A stretch of 6,636 nucleotides of DNA from the NCBI GenBank assembly GCA_934615145.1, contig CAKTTM010000103.1, positions 1 through 6,636 of the forward strand, written 5' to 3'. The translations under genes and the position numbers were made by a program. This document shows positions 1 through 6,006 of this stretch, piece after piece; the stretch's first letter is position 1, and the number at the start of each line of letters is the position of its first letter. Source of the stretch: an uncultured Clostridia bacterium. GTDB taxonomy: Bacteria; Bacillota; Clostridia; Christensenellales; Aristaeellaceae. The notes below the pieces were generated by a model that was given only the letters and a program-made list of their open reading frames with translations, was not told the origin of the DNA and ran no database searches.

Positions 1-212
1 AGATACAGCAGGCTTTGAAGCCCGTCATGGCCGGCCGCACCACCTTCATCATCGCCCACCGCATCAGCTCGGTCAAGCACGCCGACCTGATCCTGGTATT
101 GGATCAGGGCCGCATCGCCGAGCGCGGCACCCACCGACAGCTCTTGGCGCAGGAGGGCATCTACGCCCGCATGGTCAGCGACCAGATGTCAAGCGCCGTC
201 AAGGCATCGTAG
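1..212 (+). CDS. ABC exporter half-transporter, C-terminal end only (5' truncated by window)
   Basis: This is the last 69 codons of an ABC transporter ATP-binding/permease protein, read in the frame beginning at base 3 and ending with TAG at 210-212. The visible part begins IQQALKPVMAGRTTF and continues into the H-loop (switch) motif IIAHR, with the histidine at 57-59. It then has the usual tail of ABC exporters (ADLILVLDQGRIAERGTH, then a short helix). The membrane domain, Walker A, signature and Walker B motifs lie upstream of the window. A TTG at 15 is not a plausible start because the family sequence continues in frame before it. The stop is 15 bases before the next ABC gene, so the two halves are probably co-transcribed and pair as a heterodimer. 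In some heterodimeric exporters one half has a degenerate site including the H-loop; here the histidine is intact, but the catalytic glutamate cannot be seen. Substrate unknown. Confidence 0.9.
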   Translation, partial: IQQALKPVMAGRTTFIIAHRISSVKHADLILVLDQGRIAERGTHRQLLAQEGIYARMVSDQMSSAVKAS

Positions 213-227
213 GAAGGGGGTGAGGAT

Positions 228-2015
228 ATGGCACGCATGCTCAGGCAACTGGATGACGAGGCGCTGGAAAGACCATTTAACAAGAGCCAACTGCTGCGGC
301 TGCTGGCTTATCTCAGGCCGCACAAGAAGCCGGTGCAGCAGTCGCTGGCGCTGATGATCGTGGCCACCTTCTGCGGCCTGGCCACGCCCTTTTTGATGAG
401 CCGCGCCATCGGCTCGCTGCAGACGGGGCAGGGCAACACACTGCTATTGGTTGGCCTGATGGTGCTGCTGGGCGGCATCGGCATCTGGAGCACCGGGCGG
501 CGCATCAAGCTGATGGACACCGCCGGACGCAGGGCGCTGACCCAGCTGCGCGAGGATCTGTTCAGCCATATCCAGACGCTGAGCTTCTCCTTCTTTGATA
601 CCAAATCGGCCGGCAAGATACTGGTGCGGGTGATCAATGATGTCAATGAGCTGGACAATCTTTTCTCCAGCGGCTTGATCAACATGCTCATAGAGTGCCT
701 GACCATTGTGCTGCTGCTGGTCATCATGCTGGTGGTCTCCTGGCAGCTGACGCTGATAGGGCTCAGCATTCTGCCGCTGCTGCTATTCATTACCTTCAAG
801 CTGCGCCGCGTGATGCGCAAGCGCTGGCAGGTGGTCAGAAGTAAGCGCAGCAACATGAATGGCTACCTGCACGAGAGCCTGGCGGGCGTGCGCGTGACGC
901 AGGCCTTCGTGCGCGAGGAAGAGAACAGCCTGACCTTCCGCGATGTTAATGACGATATCCGGCAAAGCTGGATGCGCGCCGTGCGCCTGAACAGCGTCTT
1001 CTGGCCCTCGCTTGATATCACGGGCGCCATCGGCACGGTGATGGTCTATTTCTTTGGCGTGCGCCTGCTGGGCGCCACGATCGGCCTGGCCGATCTGCTG
1101 CTGATCCTCTGGTATATGGATCGCTTTTGGCAGCCGCTGAACAACCTGTCGCTGTTTTATAACAACCTGCTGGCCGCCTCTGCCTCCATGGAGCGCATCT
1201 TTGAGATCATGGACACCAAGCCGGACATCGAGGACGCGCCAGACGCCCTGCCCTGCCCGCCGCTCAAGGGCGAGGTGGTCTTTGACAAGGTCAGCTTTGC
1301 CTATCAGCCGGGGGTCGAAGTGCTGAAATCCGTGAGCTTCGAGGTCAAGCCTGGCCAGACCGTGGCACTGGTAGGCCCTACGGGTGCCGGCAAGTCCACC
1401 ATCGTCAACCTCATCAGCCGCTTTTATGATGTGACGGCTGGCGTCATCAGGCTTGATGGCATTGATTTAAGGCAGCTGCAACTGCAGGGCACGCGCCGGC
1501 AGATGAGCGTGATGCAGCAGGACAGCTTTATATTCTCCGGCACCATCATGGACAACATACGCTACGGCCGTCTGGATGCGAGCGACGAGGAGGTCATACA
1601 GGCTGCCAAGGCAGTGCACGCCCATGACTTCATTGAGAAGCTGCCCGGCGGCTACAAGGCGGAGGTCAACGAGCGGGGCAGCTCTCTGTCCGTGGGGCAA
1701 AAGCAGCTGATCAGCTTCGCCCGCGCGCTGCTCAATGACCCCAAGGTGCTGATTCTGGACGAAGCCACCAGCTCGATCGACACCCATACCGAGATGCTGA
1801 TCCAAAAGGCGCTGGATGTGCTGCTCAAGGGCCGCACCAGCTTTGTGATCGCCCACCGCTTGTCCACCATCCGCAATGCTGATATCATCATGGTGGTAGA
1901 GGGTGGGCAGATCAGCGAGCGGGGCAGCCATGACGAGCTGATCCGCCTGCCCGGTGGTCACTATCGCACGCTGTGCGAGGCGCAGTACCGCTTCATGGAA
2001 ACGGAAGACGCATAG
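228..2015 (+). CDS. ABC exporter half-transporter (fused permease and ATPase), multidrug/lipid exporter type
   Basis: A complete 595-residue half-transporter, normal length for the MsbA/BmrD/LmrD-like family. The N-terminal exporter membrane domain covers about residues 25-320, with likely membrane helices near 38-59, 71-88, 150-170, 172-192, 265-283 and 288-306. The nucleotide-binding domain follows with every key motif visible: A-loop Tyr359, Walker A GPTGAGKST (383-391), Q-loop glutamine in VMQQD (429-432), signature LSVGQ (487-491), Walker B VLILDEA with catalytic Glu512, and H-loop His543. The signature has Val in place of the first Gly of LSGGQ, a variant seen in active exporters. The site therefore looks catalytically competent. 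The ATG at 228 follows a strong purine-rich ribosome binding site (AGGAAGGGGG at 211-220, plus TGAGGA). Its partner is probably the gene ending at 212. It should drive ATP-powered export across the cytoplasmic membrane. The substrate (drug, lipid or peptide) cannot be deduced. Confidence 0.95.
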   Translation: MARMLRQLDDEALERPFNKSQLLRLLAYLRPHKKPVQQSLALMIVATFCGLATPFLMSRAIGSLQTGQGNTLLLVGLMVLLGGIGIWSTGRRIKLMDTAGRRALTQLREDLFSHIQTLSFSFFDTKSAGKILVRVINDVNELDNLFSSGLINMLIECLTIVLLLVIMLVVSWQLTLIGLSILPLLLFITFKLRRVMRKRWQVVRSKRSNMNGYLHESLAGVRVTQAFVREEENSLTFRDVNDDIRQSWMRAVRLNSVFWPSLDITGAIGTVMVYFFGVRLLGATIGLADLLLILWYMDRFWQPLNNLSLFYNNLLAASASMERIFEIMDTKPDIEDAPDALPCPPLKGEVVFDKVSFAYQPGVEVLKSVSFEVKPGQTVALVGPTGAGKSTIVNLISRFYDVTAGVIRLDGIDLRQLQLQGTRRQMSVMQQDSFIFSGTIMDNIRYGRLDASDEEVIQAAKAVHAHDFIEKLPGGYKAEVNERGSSLSVGQKQLISFARALLNDPKVLILDEATSSIDTHTEMLIQKALDVLLKGRTSFVIAHRLSTIRNADIIMVVEGGQISERGSHDELIRLPGGHYRTLCEAQYRFMETEDA

Positions 2016-2023
2016 GGGAGGGA
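2015..2023 (+). promoter_or_regulatory. Ribosome binding site that selects the GTG start at 2030
   Basis: The purine run GGGGAGGGA overlaps the last base of the preceding stop codon and ends six bases before GTG at 2030-2032. The same frame is open further upstream to a GTG at 1973, but that codon lies inside the ABC gene, has no comparable Shine-Dalgarno sequence, and would add a 19-residue leader with no hydrophobic or family-like character. Confidence 0.75.
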
Positions 2024-2029
2024 GATCAA

Positions 2030-2725
2030 GTGCAGGCAAAGCCGCTGCGCTGGCTTCGCCATCAGGCGGGGCCGGCGTGGATATTGCTGATGGTGATGCT
2101 GGCCGGGCTGCTCAATGCCACCGGCTGGCTTGAGTTTGGGCAGACGCTGTCGCATATGACAGGCAATCTGACCAAGATGGGCCTGTCGGCGGCCGGCGCG
2201 GCTGAGGGCAGCCTCTGGTCCTTCCTGCTGATGATGCTGTGCTTCCTGCTGGGGGCCACGCTGTCGGGCTATGGCTTTCCCCAGCAGCATCTGGCCCAGT
2301 GGCGGCGCTGCGGCTTGGTGCTGCTGTGCTGCGGCGCATTGCTGGCGCTGTCTGAGAGCCTGCCGCTGCCGGAGGCCCCGCGCATGTACGCCCTGGCGCT
2401 GGTGCTGGGCGCGCAAAATGGCCTCAACCTGCGCTACCGGGGCATACTGACGCGCACTACCCACATGACCGGCCATCTGACCGACTGCGGCTCGGCGCTG
2501 GGGCGCATGCTGCACATGAAAAAGTGGCATGGCGAGGACGCCCGCCTGCTCCTCTTTCACGCGCTGTGCCTGCTGTGCTTCTTTCTGGGAGTTGTGATCG
2601 CGGCGCTTGTGGCGCCTCACCTGCTGCTGTACCGATCCCTGCCGCCGCTGGCGTTGGCCGCCGCGGTCTACCTGATCGTGGGCGCCGGCACACTGCTTTA
2701 TGGCCTGAGGGCGGGCAGAGGATAG
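2030..2725 (+). CDS. DUF1275 (YoaK-type) small multi-pass membrane protein
   Basis: A 231-residue hydrophobic protein of the DUF1275/YoaK family, whose function is not established. Likely membrane segments lie near residues 17-33, 64-80, 95-110, 119-135, 172-194 and 205-226. Family hallmarks are the N-terminal AGLLNATGWLEF stretch followed by SHMTGNLTKMG (41-51), and the mid-protein GAQNGLNLRYRG (127-138) followed by THMTGHLTDCG (144-154). The two HMTG-x-LT segments are near copies of each other, so the fold probably has two related halves. GTG at 2030 is preferred because it sits right behind a good ribosome binding site and 14 bases after the ABC stop, implying translation in the same operon. 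Co-transcription with an exporter suggests a membrane or stress-related role, but that is only context. The gene ends four bases from the stop of the convergent gene. Confidence 0.85.
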   Translation: MQAKPLRWLRHQAGPAWILLMVMLAGLLNATGWLEFGQTLSHMTGNLTKMGLSAAGAAEGSLWSFLLMMLCFLLGATLSGYGFPQQHLAQWRRCGLVLLCCGALLALSESLPLPEAPRMYALALVLGAQNGLNLRYRGILTRTTHMTGHLTDCGSALGRMLHMKKWHGEDARLLLFHALCLLCFFLGVVIAALVAPHLLLYRSLPPLALAAAVYLIVGAGTLLYGLRAGRG

Positions 2726-2729
2726 CGCT

Positions 2730-4910
2730 CTATTGGCTCTCCAGCCTCATCAGGCGCAGCCTGTTTTCAGCCTCGTCCAGACATTGGTCGAGGCTCATTT
2801 GTCCGGCCAGCCAGCGCTCAAAGAGCTGTTGGATGTCCGGGTTGTGGATGGCCTGCTGCACATGGTAGCGGCGCACAAAGGCACGGGGCATATACTCACG
2901 GTAGCGCGCGATGGCCTCCGGCGTGACCGAGTAGCGCGTCTGCTGCTCAATGCTCTCCATGCGCGCTTCAAAGGCAGCCAGGTTTTCCTCCATGATACGC
3001 TTGTCCGCGCCCTCCGCTTCCGCGGCCCTCTGCCTTGCAAAGGCGAGCATGTCCTCATAGCCCTTCATTTCAGAGGCATAGTTGGGGTTATCCACCGGCA
3101 CATTATAGCCTGGCTGCAGCATGATGCGCGTCTCCTGCTTGAGGGATGCCGCGCAATGGGCCATGTACTCAAGCGCCAGCTCGATATTCTGGCTGCGCGG
3201 ATTGATGAACATGAGCTTCAGCTCTGCAGGCACTGGAGCTGTTTCTGTCGCTGTGGGCGCCAGATAGAGCGGCAGGCTTGCGTTGACATAGCGCTCCAGG
3301 TTAGTCAGGCCATAGGGGCTCAGGCTGCTCTGATCGCGCATCAGCAGGCGGGTATTCATGTCCTGCAGTAGCGCGATCTCGTCGGCGAACTCGCGCTGAA
3401 TGGGGATATCGCTGGTGTCCGTGCGCTGCGCTGTCAGCAGCATTTGACGCAATACTTCCGCCTTGAAGCTGGGCTCGCCGCCTTGCGCGTCCACCTGATC
3501 GGCATAGATGCTCAGCGCCAGCTGTGTGAGAAAACGCTGGTAGTCAGCCATCGGCATGGGCACCAGGCCGGGGTGATCGTCCGGCTGCCACCCGTCCAGC
3601 AGCTCGCATAGGGCCACAAAGCTATCGGGCACCGGCAGGGAGAAGGCCTCGAAAGTCTTGGGCTCAAAGCTCAAGCATCTGAGCTCAATGTCCACCGGCA
3701 GCATCAGTGGCCTGCCATCCGGGGACACGAAGTCCCTGATAAAGGGGTAGACCTCGGCCAAATAGGCGCTCAGAGCCTCGCTGGCGGCCAGGTCGACACA
3801 GTAGCCTTTGCGCATCAGCAGCGCAGGGTCATACTGGTCGGTGCTGATAATGAAAATATCGGTCTGCGTATCAGCGGTCAGCAGCAGCTGCTGTATTTCT
3901 TCAAAGTCGGCATGTTGGGTGTTCACATGCGCCTGTGGCATCTTGAGCGCGGCGGCCTGAAACAGATCGCCCAGCATGGCGCCGCGCAGCTGCAGCGTTT
4001 GCGTGGGCAGCAAGGCTGGGTCAAGGGACAGCCTGCTAAAGCTGTTATAGGACAGCAGCACCGTTTGCAGACCGGGCAACAGGATGAACTTGCCAGCCGG
4101 CGCATAGGAAGCCTCCAGCAATGGGGGATAGGCGCTGAGCGTCAGACTGCCATCACTATTGCGCCTGTTGACCTCGCGGTGGCTGAGGATGTAGATGGCG
4201 TCATGCTCAGCCTCATAGGCGATGGGAAAGACATTGCCGTCAAAGGCATAGTTCAGCTCGCCCATGTCCTCCACCGCGCCGCTTTGCAGATCATAGCTGG
4301 CAAGCCGGCTGGGCTTGAAACGCCCCGTCTGTTCATCCCGGCCCTGATCGCGCAGCGTCATCACCAGCTGACCGTCACGGTAGGGCGTGGCGTACATCAG
4401 GCCCTCAATGTCATGCGCCTGTGCCTTCCCTGTACTGGTGTCGACCACCAGCAGACTGGGCATGCTGATGCTGTAGGTCTGGGCAATGACCAGGTAGAGC
4501 TGCCCTCCAAGCACAAAGGCATTGCTGATGTTGTGCACTGCCTCCTGATCGCTGAGATGGCCAAAGTCAAGCCCGATGGTCTCGCCCATCTCTAACCTTT
4601 CACCCTCGATACTAACCGGGTACAGTTCGCCAGCCCAAAGATTCAGCCCATAGAGCTGATCGCCCTCGAAGACCAGGATATCCCGCAGACCCTTGAGCTG
4701 CCAGGGCAGAGCCTGAGGCTCGCTCTCGCCCTCCTTCAGGGCAAAGACCTGCCCCTCCTCAGTGGTCAGCAGTATCAGGCCCTTGTGCACAGCCAGCGAT
4801 GTGATATTGCCCGCCGTCGGTGGCAGCACAGCGCCGCCCTGTGCCAAAGCAGGCAGCAGCGCCATGAGCAGACAACAAGAGACGAGCAGGGCCAGTCCTT
4901 TCTTGCGCAT
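2730..4910 (-). CDS. Large secreted protein: putative beta-propeller-like region plus extracellular solute-binding-like domain
   Basis: This encodes 726 residues. MRKK followed by a hydrophobic core and ALA (residues 21-23) reads as a Sec signal peptide cleaved near residue 23. LVSC at 9-12 also fits a lipobox but lies unusually close to the N-terminus, so lipid anchoring is uncertain. Residues of about 32-300 contain recurring beta-rich units of the form 'G-x-L-x-hydrophobic' (for example KGLILLTTEEGQVFAL, DQLYGLNLWAGELYPV, GQLYLVIAQ, LLVVDTSTGKA, RLASYDLQSGAVE), which suggests a propeller. Residues of about 303-700 resemble family 1 type extracellular solute-binding proteins: a domain-opening stretch with DLFQAAALKMP, TDIFIIS (350-356), LMRKGYCVDLA (365-375), YPFIRDFVSPDGRPLMLPV (388-406), and FINPRSQNIELALEYM (568-583). 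A charged helix at about 614-658 may form a coiled coil. ATG at 4910 has a GGAGGTG site (4915-4921) and a promoter just upstream. No permease lies downstream, so it may be an orphan binding or sensor protein. Confidence 0.8.
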   Translation of the reverse strand: MRKKGLALLVSCCLLMALLPALAQGGAVLPPTAGNITSLAVHKGLILLTTEEGQVFALKEGESEPQALPWQLKGLRDILVFEGDQLYGLNLWAGELYPVSIEGERLEMGETIGLDFGHLSDQEAVHNISNAFVLGGQLYLVIAQTYSISMPSLLVVDTSTGKAQAHDIEGLMYATPYRDGQLVMTLRDQGRDEQTGRFKPSRLASYDLQSGAVEDMGELNYAFDGNVFPIAYEAEHDAIYILSHREVNRRNSDGSLTLSAYPPLLEASYAPAGKFILLPGLQTVLLSYNSFSRLSLDPALLPTQTLQLRGAMLGDLFQAAALKMPQAHVNTQHADFEEIQQLLLTADTQTDIFIISTDQYDPALLMRKGYCVDLAASEALSAYLAEVYPFIRDFVSPDGRPLMLPVDIELRCLSFEPKTFEAFSLPVPDSFVALCELLDGWQPDDHPGLVPMPMADYQRFLTQLALSIYADQVDAQGGEPSFKAEVLRQMLLTAQRTDTSDIPIQREFADEIALLQDMNTRLLMRDQSSLSPYGLTNLERYVNASLPLYLAPTATETAPVPAELKLMFINPRSQNIELALEYMAHCAASLKQETRIMLQPGYNVPVDNPNYASEMKGYEDMLAFARQRAAEAEGADKRIMEENLAAFEARMESIEQQTRYSVTPEAIARYREYMPRAFVRRYHVQQAIHNPDIQQLFERWLAGQMSLDQCLDEAENRLRLMRLESQ

Positions 4911-4914
4911 AGGG

Positions 4915-4921
4915 CACCTCC
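4915..4921 (-). promoter_or_regulatory. Ribosome binding site of the secreted binding protein gene
   Basis: On the minus strand GGAGGTG precedes the ATG at 4910 by four bases. Counting from the GGAGG core, the spacing is about six bases. It supports the chosen start over the out-of-frame ATG codons at 4923 and 4926, which lie in or upstream of this site and have no ribosome binding site of their own. Confidence 0.75.
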
Positions 4922-4942
4922 ATCATATGGTCTTTTGACAAC

Positions 4943-4970
4943 ATTATACCATTTGGGGGGCAAAGGCCAA
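4943..4970 (-). promoter_or_regulatory. Extended -10 housekeeping promoter for the secreted binding protein gene
   Basis: On the minus strand a perfect TATAAT (4948 down to 4943) is preceded by TGG, giving an extended -10 (TGnTATAAT). A -35-like TTGGCC (4970 down to 4965, four of six matches to TTGACA) lies 16 bases upstream. Transcription would begin near 4936, leaving a leader of only about 25 bases that holds the ribosome binding site and no room for a riboswitch. The promoter lies just downstream of the terminator at 4996-5026, so this gene appears to be transcribed independently of the lyase/permease operon. A run of six C residues (minus strand) lies between the -35 and -10. Confidence 0.7.
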
Positions 4971-4995
4971 GGTATAAAAGGCCCGACAATGTAAC

Positions 4996-5026
4996 AAAAT
5001 ACCCGAGCATATTGGCGCTCGGGCAT
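4996..5026 (-). terminator. Rho-independent terminator of the permease/lyase operon
   Basis: On the minus strand a GC-rich hairpin is formed by ATGCCCGAGC (5026-5017) and GCTCGGGTAT (5008-4999), with ten pairs including one G-U and an eight-base loop (5016-5009). It is followed by a T-rich tract, TTTTGTT at about 4999-4993. It begins 20 bases after the lyase stop codon. On the plus strand the hairpin is present, but it lacks a T tract after it, so it acts on the minus strand. Confidence 0.85.
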
Positions 5027-5045
5027 GGAGAGGATAGACTTAAAT

Positions 5046-5972
5046 TTACAGGTGCCTGGCCTCGGCCTGGGCGATCATCTTTTCGCACAGATCGATCTGC
5101 TTGCTGTCTTCCGGGAAGAGGGGGGCCAGCGGCGGGCGCACGCTGCCGCAGGGGATGCCCTTGCGGCGCAGCAGTTCCTTGATGACGGCGTACATATTGC
5201 CCTTGGCGGCGCACAGTGCGTAGATGATGCGGCAGATGTCGTTTTGCAGCTCGGTGGCCTTTTCGACCTCGCCTGCGTCCACCAGCTGATTGGCCTTGAC
5301 AAAGAGCCTGGGCATGGCGGCGTAGGTGCCGCCGATGCCGCCGTCGGCGCCCATCAGGCGACCGGCCACAAACTGTTCGTCCGGGCCATTGAAGACCGTC
5401 ATGCGCCCCTGGCCCGCGTCCTTGAACATCTGGATGTCCTGCACGGGTGAGGAGGAGTTCTTGACGCCTTTGACGCGCGGATTCTTCATCATCTCGGCGT
5501 ACAGCGGCATCGTTAGCGCCACACCTGCCAGCTGGGGAATATTGTAGATGATAAAGTCGGTGTTGGGGGCCGCGTCAGACATGTCATTCCAGTATTTGGC
5601 GATGGCATGCTCTGGCAGGCGGAAATAGATGGGCGGTATGGCCGCGATGGCATCCCCCTTGAGGCTCTCAGCGTGGCGCGCCAGCTCCACCGAGTCGCGG
5701 GTGTTATTGGCGGCCACATGGGCGATGACGGTCATCTTGCCGCCGACTGCCTGCATCACATTTTCCAGCACCAGCTTGCGCTCAGCCACGCTGAGATAAA
5801 TGCACTCGCCAGACGAGCCATTGACATAGAGGCCCTGGCAGCCCTGCGCCAGCAGGTGACGCGCCAGCGCCTGCGTCCGGCTGGGACTGATCTCGCCCAG
5901 ATCGTCATAGCAGGCGTAGAACGCCGGGAAGATGCCCACATACTTTGCATCGGGGTGTTTGGAAATACTCAT
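5046..5972 (-). CDS. N-acetylneuraminate lyase / dihydrodipicolinate synthase family aldolase
   Basis: This encodes 308 residues, normal for class I pyruvate-dependent aldolases with a TIM-barrel fold. Visible active-site features are GSSGE (52-56, pyruvate carboxylate-binding loop), Tyr143 in YNIP (143-146), and the Schiff-base Lys171 in VKGVKNSS. The YNIPQLAG segment resembles sialic acid lyase (YNIPALSG in E. coli NanA) rather than the YNVPSRTG of dihydrodipicolinate synthase. NGPDE (195-199) matches the NanA region that holds the sugar-binding Asp and Glu. GADGGIGGTY (208-217), however, has Gly215 where NanA has Ser208. The likely reaction is reversible cleavage of a sialic acid or similar 2-keto-3-deoxy sugar acid to pyruvate plus an aldehyde sugar, in the cytoplasm. 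The start at 5972 is chosen over the open frame to 6065 because AGGAGAGG lies at 5983-5990, because the family sequence begins there, and because the extension would overlap the permease. Substrate is not certain; nanA is plausible but not assigned. Confidence 0.88.
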   Translation of the reverse strand: MSISKHPDAKYVGIFPAFYACYDDLGEISPSRTQALARHLLAQGCQGLYVNGSSGECIYLSVAERKLVLENVMQAVGGKMTVIAHVAANNTRDSVELARHAESLKGDAIAAIPPIYFRLPEHAIAKYWNDMSDAAPNTDFIIYNIPQLAGVALTMPLYAEMMKNPRVKGVKNSSSPVQDIQMFKDAGQGRMTVFNGPDEQFVAGRLMGADGGIGGTYAAMPRLFVKANQLVDAGEVEKATELQNDICRIIYALCAAKGNMYAVIKELLRRKGIPCGSVRPPLAPLFPEDSKQIDLCEKMIAQAEARHL

Positions 5973-5982
5973 GTTTAGTCCG

Positions 5983-5990
5983 CCTCTCCT
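5983..5990 (-). promoter_or_regulatory. Ribosome binding site that selects the lyase start at 5972
   Basis: On the minus strand AGGAGAGG is followed by ten bases and then ATG at 5972-5970. The spacing is slightly long but acceptable. It lies in the 34-base gap between the permease stop (6007) and the lyase, consistent with translation of the second gene of a polycistronic message. No promoter-like element is visible in the gap. Confidence 0.7.
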
Positions 5991-6006
5991 TATCGCTTGG
6001 GCCAGC

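Noticed and set aside
1467..2620. Long open minus-strand frames of 190 residues (1467-2039) and 219 residues (1961-2620)
   Set aside because: They lie antisense to clearly recognised ABC and DUF1275 genes, have low-complexity Gln/Arg/Ala/His-rich products, and show no ribosome binding site. Long antisense frames are expected in GC-rich coding DNA.
2704..2755. Possible inverted repeat GCCTGA ... TCAGGC around the convergent stops
   Set aside because: It has only six pairs separated by about 40 bases and no T tract, so it is not a convincing terminator.
2733..4595. Long plus-strand open frames of 212 residues (2733-3371) and 227 residues (3912-4595) antisense to the secreted protein gene
   Set aside because: The opposite strand has a signal peptide, ribosome binding site, promoter and family-like sequence. 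The antisense products have Gln/His/Ala-rich composition with no recognisable motif.
4935..4978. Plus-strand TTGACA (4935-4940) and TATAAA (4973-4978) as a promoter
   Set aside because: The spacing is 32 bases rather than about 17, and there is no plus-strand gene downstream; likely chance.
4759..5214. Minus-strand frame of 151 residues spanning the terminator and promoter region, including ATGs at 4923 and 4926
   Set aside because: It crosses the operon terminator and promoter and is in a different frame from both flanking genes. The product has no recognisable family character, and the ATGs lack their own ribosome binding site.
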